From assembly GCF_004362195.1 (NCBI RefSeq), contig NZ_SNWG01000001.1, positions 1,054,001 through 1,118,000 on the forward strand: DNA of 64,000 nucleotides, in the 5' to 3' direction. How positions within the stretch are numbered: the first letter of the stretch is position 1; each line of letters opens with the position of its first letter. Shown here piece by piece: positions 61,201 through 64,000 of this stretch. Under the pieces are notes generated by a model that saw nothing but the letters and a program-made list of their open reading frames with translations, searched no databases and was not told the origin of the DNA. This DNA is from Microbacterium sp. BK668. GTDB lineage: Bacteria; Actinomycetota; Actinomycetes; Actinomycetales; Microbacteriaceae. The position numbers were made by a program, and so were the translations under genes.

Positions 61201-63416
61201 TGCTGCTGCCGGTGGGCTCGGTGGACGGCGTCGAGAAGCACGTTCTCGTCATCAACCCCTGGTTCGACGGGTACAACCCGAACACCGCCAAGAACACCTA
61301 CTACTGGGTCGGCGAATGGGACCGTGAGTCGCTGACATTCATCCCCGACCACGACGAGCCGCGAATGTGGGACTACGGTGAGCACTTCACCGGCCCATCC
61401 GGCATGGTCGACCCCGACGGTCGATCCATCCTGTTCACGATCACGCAGGACGGGCGCAGCGAGGGCGATCACTACCAGGCCGGCTGGGCCCACTCGATGG
61501 GTCTGCCGGTGAGCCTCGGACTGCTTCCCGGCGGCGATGTCGGCATCCAGCCGATCGAGGAGCTCACATCGCTTCGCGGCGACAAGGTCGTCGATGTCAA
61601 GAACCAGACCGTCGCGAAGACCAACGCGATGCTGGACACGAAGCACGACGCCTTCACGGACCTGCTCGAGATCGACCTGGAGCTGCAGCTCGCGCCCGGT
61701 CAATCCGTCGCGGGACTCGAGGTGCGGCGGAGCGCCGACGGCACCGAGCGCACCAGCCTGACGGTCGACCGATCCGCAGGCACGATCGGCATCGACCGGA
61801 CCTTCTCTTCGCTGGACCCGGACACTCGCAAGGGTGTGCACGAGGGTGCATTCGAAGTCGGCCCGAACGGCAAGGTCTCGATCCACACCTACATCGACCG
61901 ATCCGTCGTCGAGGCCTACGTGGGCGGTGCGAAGTCGCTCACCAGCCGGATCTACCCGACGCGCGCCGACGCGGTGGGCGTGCGCATCGTCGGCGACGAC
62001 ACGGTCAAGGTGAAGTCGCTGAAGATCTGGAACCTCGAGGGCGCGTTCGGAGAGGTCGTACCCTCGCACTTCGATGCTCCGCGCCCGGAGGCGGCGGAGG
62101 GCTTGCCGAACGGCGACTTCGCGACCTGCGACCTCAGCGGGTGGACCGTCGTCGACGGGGATGCGTTCACCGACGCCACCGTCACCGACCGGGACGACTG
62201 GGGCTGGGGCGGCCCGTTCCGCCAGGCGAACTCCTGGGGAAGCGGCGACCGCTGCCACCTCTGGGGATTCGATGAGTCCGTCGGCGACGCGACCACGGGC
62301 GCCATCCGATCGACGACCTTCACGCTCGGCGGTGACGGCATCATCGACCTGCTGACCGCTGGCGGATACGATCCCGACAAGCTCTATGTCGCGGCGGTCA
62401 GGGCATCCGACGGCACAGTGCTCGCCAAGGTGACGGGCAACGAACAGGAGGGCTTGCGCGCGCAGTACCAGCGCAAACGCCTCGACCTCTCCGCGCACGT
62501 CGGCGAGGAGCTCTACCTCGAGATCGTAGACCGCGCCACCGGCGGATGGGGTCACATCAGCGTCGACGACGTCAATGCACCCGCTGAGCCCGAAGATGCC
62601 ACGCCGCCCACCGTCGGCGTCGAACCGGAACCGAACAGCCCCGATGGACGCGACGGCTGGTACGTGGGCGAGATCTCCGTCGCCGCGACCGCGCGCGACG
62701 ACCTCGACAGCGCGCCGACCATCGAAGTCTCGATCGACGGGGCGGAGTACACGCCGTATGCGGAACCGGTCACCTTCGCCGCCGACGGCGAACACTCGCT
62801 CTCCGCCCGAGCGACCGATCGCGCGGGGAACACATCCCGGGTGGTCGAATGGGCTGGAAAGCTGGACAGGACGCCACCGGATGTCGCTGCCACGAGCACT
62901 GCGACACCCAGGCAGGTGACGCTGACCGCCACGGATCCAACGTCGGGCGTGGCTGCGATCGAGTACGCGATCATCGCCAAGCCCGGCCAGCAGCCGAAAG
63001 AGTGGACACCTTACTCCGCACCCATCGATGTCGGGAAGAACAAGGTCCGGGTCGCCTACCGCGCCGTCGACGTCGCCGGCAACATCAGCGCGACCAAGGA
63101 ACACGAGGTGGCAATCGCCACGCCCACCAAGACCACCGTTCGCATCGACCTCGAGCGGCACTTCGTGAAGCGTGGGGGTGAGGTGCAGCTCACGGTGGCC
63201 GTCAGGGCGGGTGACGGCAGCGCACCGCTGGGCGAGATCGTGCTGACCGACAACGGCCGGCCCTCGATTCGGCGCGCGCTCACCTCGGATGATCGCGGAG
63301 CCGTTGTGCTGACGTTGGCGGGACTGAAGCGTGGGCTGCACGTCTATGAGGTGACGTTCACGGGCGACGGGTACGCGCGGTCCTCGAGCACGCGCACGCT
63401 CGTCGTGGCGTTCTGA
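58290..63416 (+). CDS. Secreted multidomain GH32 fructanase (1708 residues)
   Basis: A signal peptide (1-34, ending AAQAA) is followed by three beta-sandwich repeats of about 155 residues (about 35-193, 194-350, 351-502), each with N-P-x-F-E-x-G-x-L-x-G-W, G-x-x-H-x-W-G and VDDFR-like ends. A LamG/concanavalin-like domain (about 502-735) comes next. The GH32 catalytic propeller with its beta-sandwich spans about 750-1255: WMNEPHAP at 766-773, RDP with Asp901, WELP with Glu968. A fourth repeat is at about 1270-1430, and two Ig-like domains reach the C-terminus. No LPXTG or anchor is seen, so it is released or held by binding modules. AAGGAG precedes the ATG. Levan or inulin is the likely substrate. 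Confidence 0.88.
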   Translation: MTTRAGRLGAIAAAAAAALVAATLIAVPSAAQAADTTIANPSFESGDLTGWTSVEGDAFTDANVSDATDWGWGCCFNPDGTYHLWGAAAGGDAPTGVLRSSEFTLGGIGEVSFLIGGGNDIDNLYVSLHRASDGAEIRRATNTAFADSERLTRVVWDLAAEIGETLYLEVVDKASGGWGHINVDDFRTFTEQSIAEIRNPGFETGDLSGWTTAGEAFSDAHVSDATDWGWGGPFNHDGTYHLWGAATGGDAPTGTLRSSTFTLTGTGTIEFLIGGGNDRDNLYVALHRASDGAELMRATNTGFADSESYSLVRWDASAQLGQDLYFEVVDNATGGWGHINVDAFDTTVEVIGYELANPGFESGTLEGWTPTGDAFSSEHVTEADTTPGGESFGQEGSFHLWGGALQDDAAVGTLESSRFRIGGQGRIELLAGGTADAGIYIAIVSEDGGTEIARTSLEMAGEPYNALSLDVTEHRGETVRLRLVDESTTGHLNVDGIRTLVNEPMHWKFDETSGAVADGGAADADRVAYVFNDAAFKPDSDPLWTKGVAGGALLFDGYSTYIERAPAESLTPSGTLSISAWVAPRSYEWGDLGQASAIVNQHDVKAKTGYLLGMYRHGAWGLELGDGVDWHTIRADGDAVLPTYEWSHVAATYDAASGFMRLYLNGDLVAEENIGEGTRILPAVNQPLLIGRHNNAAVINGTFRANMWNGAIDELTVTDAAWDAEDVAAAADPGGELSAPDIQPDRARLDGDRYRPQYHFLPAEHWMNEPHAPVYYDGKYHIFYQHNPQGPYWHQIHWGHAVSDDMVHWEDLPEAISPTPPVTPDGVWSGSATLDADGKPVLFYTAGNDAAVPNQATGLAWPADAEDSDLTDWILEPEPVTVQAPDLDSPVGQPWFGQFRDPFVWKETADDGKPIWYQIVGSGIVDGATRVGGTALLYTSRDLVNWEYHNPLFIGDAVKYPKTGQVWELPVLLPVGSVDGVEKHVLVINPWFDGYNPNTAKNTYYWVGEWDRESLTFIPDHDEPRMWDYGEHFTGPSGMVDPDGRSILFTITQDGRSEGDHYQAGWAHSMGLPVSLGLLPGGDVGIQPIEELTSLRGDKVVDVKNQTVAKTNAMLDTKHDAFTDLLEIDLELQLAPGQSVAGLEVRRSADGTERTSLTVDRSAGTIGIDRTFSSLDPDTRKGVHEGAFEVGPNGKVSIHTYIDRSVVEAYVGGAKSLTSRIYPTRADAVGVRIVGDDTVKVKSLKIWNLEGAFGEVVPSHFDAPRPEAAEGLPNGDFATCDLSGWTVVDGDAFTDATVTDRDDWGWGGPFRQANSWGSGDRCHLWGFDESVGDATTGAIRSTTFTLGGDGIIDLLTAGGYDPDKLYVAAVRASDGTVLAKVTGNEQEGLRAQYQRKRLDLSAHVGEELYLEIVDRATGGWGHISVDDVNAPAEPEDATPPTVGVEPEPNSPDGRDGWYVGEISVAATARDDLDSAPTIEVSIDGAEYTPYAEPVTFAADGEHSLSARATDRAGNTSRVVEWAGKLDRTPPDVAATSTATPRQVTLTATDPTSGVAAIEYAIIAKPGQQPKEWTPYSAPIDVGKNKVRVAYRAVDVAGNISATKEHEVAIATPTKTTVRIDLERHFVKRGGEVQLTVAVRAGDGSAPLGEIVLTDNGRPSIRRALTSDDRGAVVLTLAGLKRGLHVYEVTFTGDGYARSSSTRTLVVAF

Positions 63417-63535
63417 CGCATCGACCACCACCGCGGTGCTTCCACAGATGCCCATGCGACTCGCGGAGGTTTCCAGCATCACTACCGCTCATGACATTTT
63501 CCTCAACCGCAAGCGACACCGCAGGAGGGCGCCGA

Positions 63536-64000
63536 ATGCCCCAGTTCCTCTCAGATCCCTCGTCACCGACGGCAGCCGCCGCTGACGGGGGCGCCGGCTC
63601 GTCGTCGACGACCGCCGTCGACGTGCTCGTCATCGGAGAGGCGGTCGTAGACATCACCTCGAGCGCCGGTGCGAAGACCGAGATGCCCGGGGGCGGGCCC
63701 GCCAATGTCGCACTCGGCCTGGGTCGCCGCGGCGTCGACGTCGCGCTGCTGACCAACCTCGGCCGTGATGCCCGGGGGAGCGTCATCACGCGGCATCTCG
63801 AGCGCTCGGGGGTGTGGGTGCTGGGCGAGTCGTTCGTCGACGATGCGACATCGACCGCGCACGCGGAGATCACCGCCGACGGCTCGGCGCGCTACGACTT
63901 CGATGTGCGCTGGATCGGACCGGAGGCGCGCCTCGGCGTGCGGCCGCGGACGATCCACACGGGCTCGGTCGCAGCGTTCCTCACCCCCGGCGATGCGCGG
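63536..64000 (+). CDS. PfkB-family sugar kinase, probable fructokinase (3' end outside window)
   Basis: The first 155 codons of a ribokinase/PfkB-family carbohydrate kinase. After a 28-residue Ser/Ala-rich leader, DVLVIGEAVVDITSS begins the domain and GGGPANVALGLGRRG is the substrate-side signature. The catalytic Asp motif and the ATP site lie outside the window. GCAGGAGGG precedes the ATG at 63536. It lies 119 bp after the fructanase, so phosphorylation of the released fructose is the natural reading. Confidence 0.88.
   Translation, partial: MPQFLSDPSSPTAAAADGGAGSSSTTAVDVLVIGEAVVDITSSAGAKTEMPGGGPANVALGLGRRGVDVALLTNLGRDARGSVITRHLERSGVWVLGESFVDDATSTAHAEITADGSARYDFDVRWIGPEARLGVRPRTIHTGSVAAFLTPGDAR

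Noticed and set aside
63300..63416. Cell-wall sorting signal at the fructanase C-terminus
   Set aside because: The protein ends in an Ig-like domain (TRTLVVAF) with no LPXTG-type motif, hydrophobic helix or basic tail.
58482..63482. Very long open frame on the minus strand opposite the fructanase
   Set aside because: Long antisense frames arise from high third-position G+C. The plus-strand frame has a signal peptide, ribosome site and recognisable domains; the antisense product has none.
51736..64000. Calling the fructan locus an integrative element
   Set aside because: No integrase, transposase or repeated tRNA 3' end is visible inside the window; only the tRNA position and the truncated gene hint at it.

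Overview
The window is high-G+C DNA (about 70%), densely coded, with GTG/TTG starts, many four-base start/stop overlaps and several leaderless promoters (TANNNT followed 6-7 nt later by ATG or GTG). Gene content and codon context (frequent GGATGC/GCATCC) suggest an actinobacterium of the Microbacteriaceae, most like Microbacterium. This is judged from sequence character only; no database search was possible.

Layout. 1-3.9 kb: the 3' end of a repeat-rich surface protein, a type-B carboxylesterase and an alpha/beta hydrolase. 4.0-11.6 kb: a complete Leloir galactose set (galK-galT, galE, pgm) with two LacI-type regulators, plus a small membrane protein. 11.6-17.7 kb: a flavodoxin-like protein, prephenate dehydratase, a PhzF-like protein, a cytoplasmic GH10 xylanase and a luciferase-like monooxygenase. 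16.7-23.1 kb: a LacI regulator diverging from a beta-galactoside operon (GH42, two sugar-ABC permeases, lipoprotein binding protein). 23.2-35.2 kb: a three-hydrolase operon (GH35-GH13-GH1, minus strand) diverging from a LacI regulator that is followed by an Opp/Dpp-type importer with a fused double ATPase. 35.2-42 kb: photolyase, a diacylglycerol-kinase-like protein with a long acidic N-terminus, a membrane-anchored HExxH protein whose 3' end has expanded into a 28-bp tandem repeat, serS and a HAD hydrolase. 42-47 kb: a polar amino-acid ABC importer coupled to an M20 peptidase and an RpiR regulator. 47-51.7 kb: a 40-bp minisatellite, a secreted cyanophycinase-like protein, a PLP decarboxylase and a glycosyltransferase. 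51.7-64 kb: tRNA-Ser(UGA), a 5'-truncated GH32 remnant, and a fructan locus (LacI, ABC importer, small fructosidase, 1708-residue secreted multidomain GH32 enzyme, PfkB sugar kinase running off the end).

How it fits together. Much of the window serves plant- or food-derived glycans: an importer brings in an oligosaccharide, cytoplasmic hydrolases cut it, and the Leloir enzymes plus phosphoglucomutase or a sugar kinase feed the monosaccharides into glycolysis. Each module has its own LacI-family repressor, and at four of them I can read paired operator-like palindromes about 30-45 bp apart over the divergent or autogenous promoter. The strongest candidate for a little-described system is the fructan locus, because of its very large enzyme with an atypical WMNEPH active-site motif and duplicated beta-sandwich modules. 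The LacI-linked Opp-type importer beside the GH35/GH13/GH1 operon is the second.
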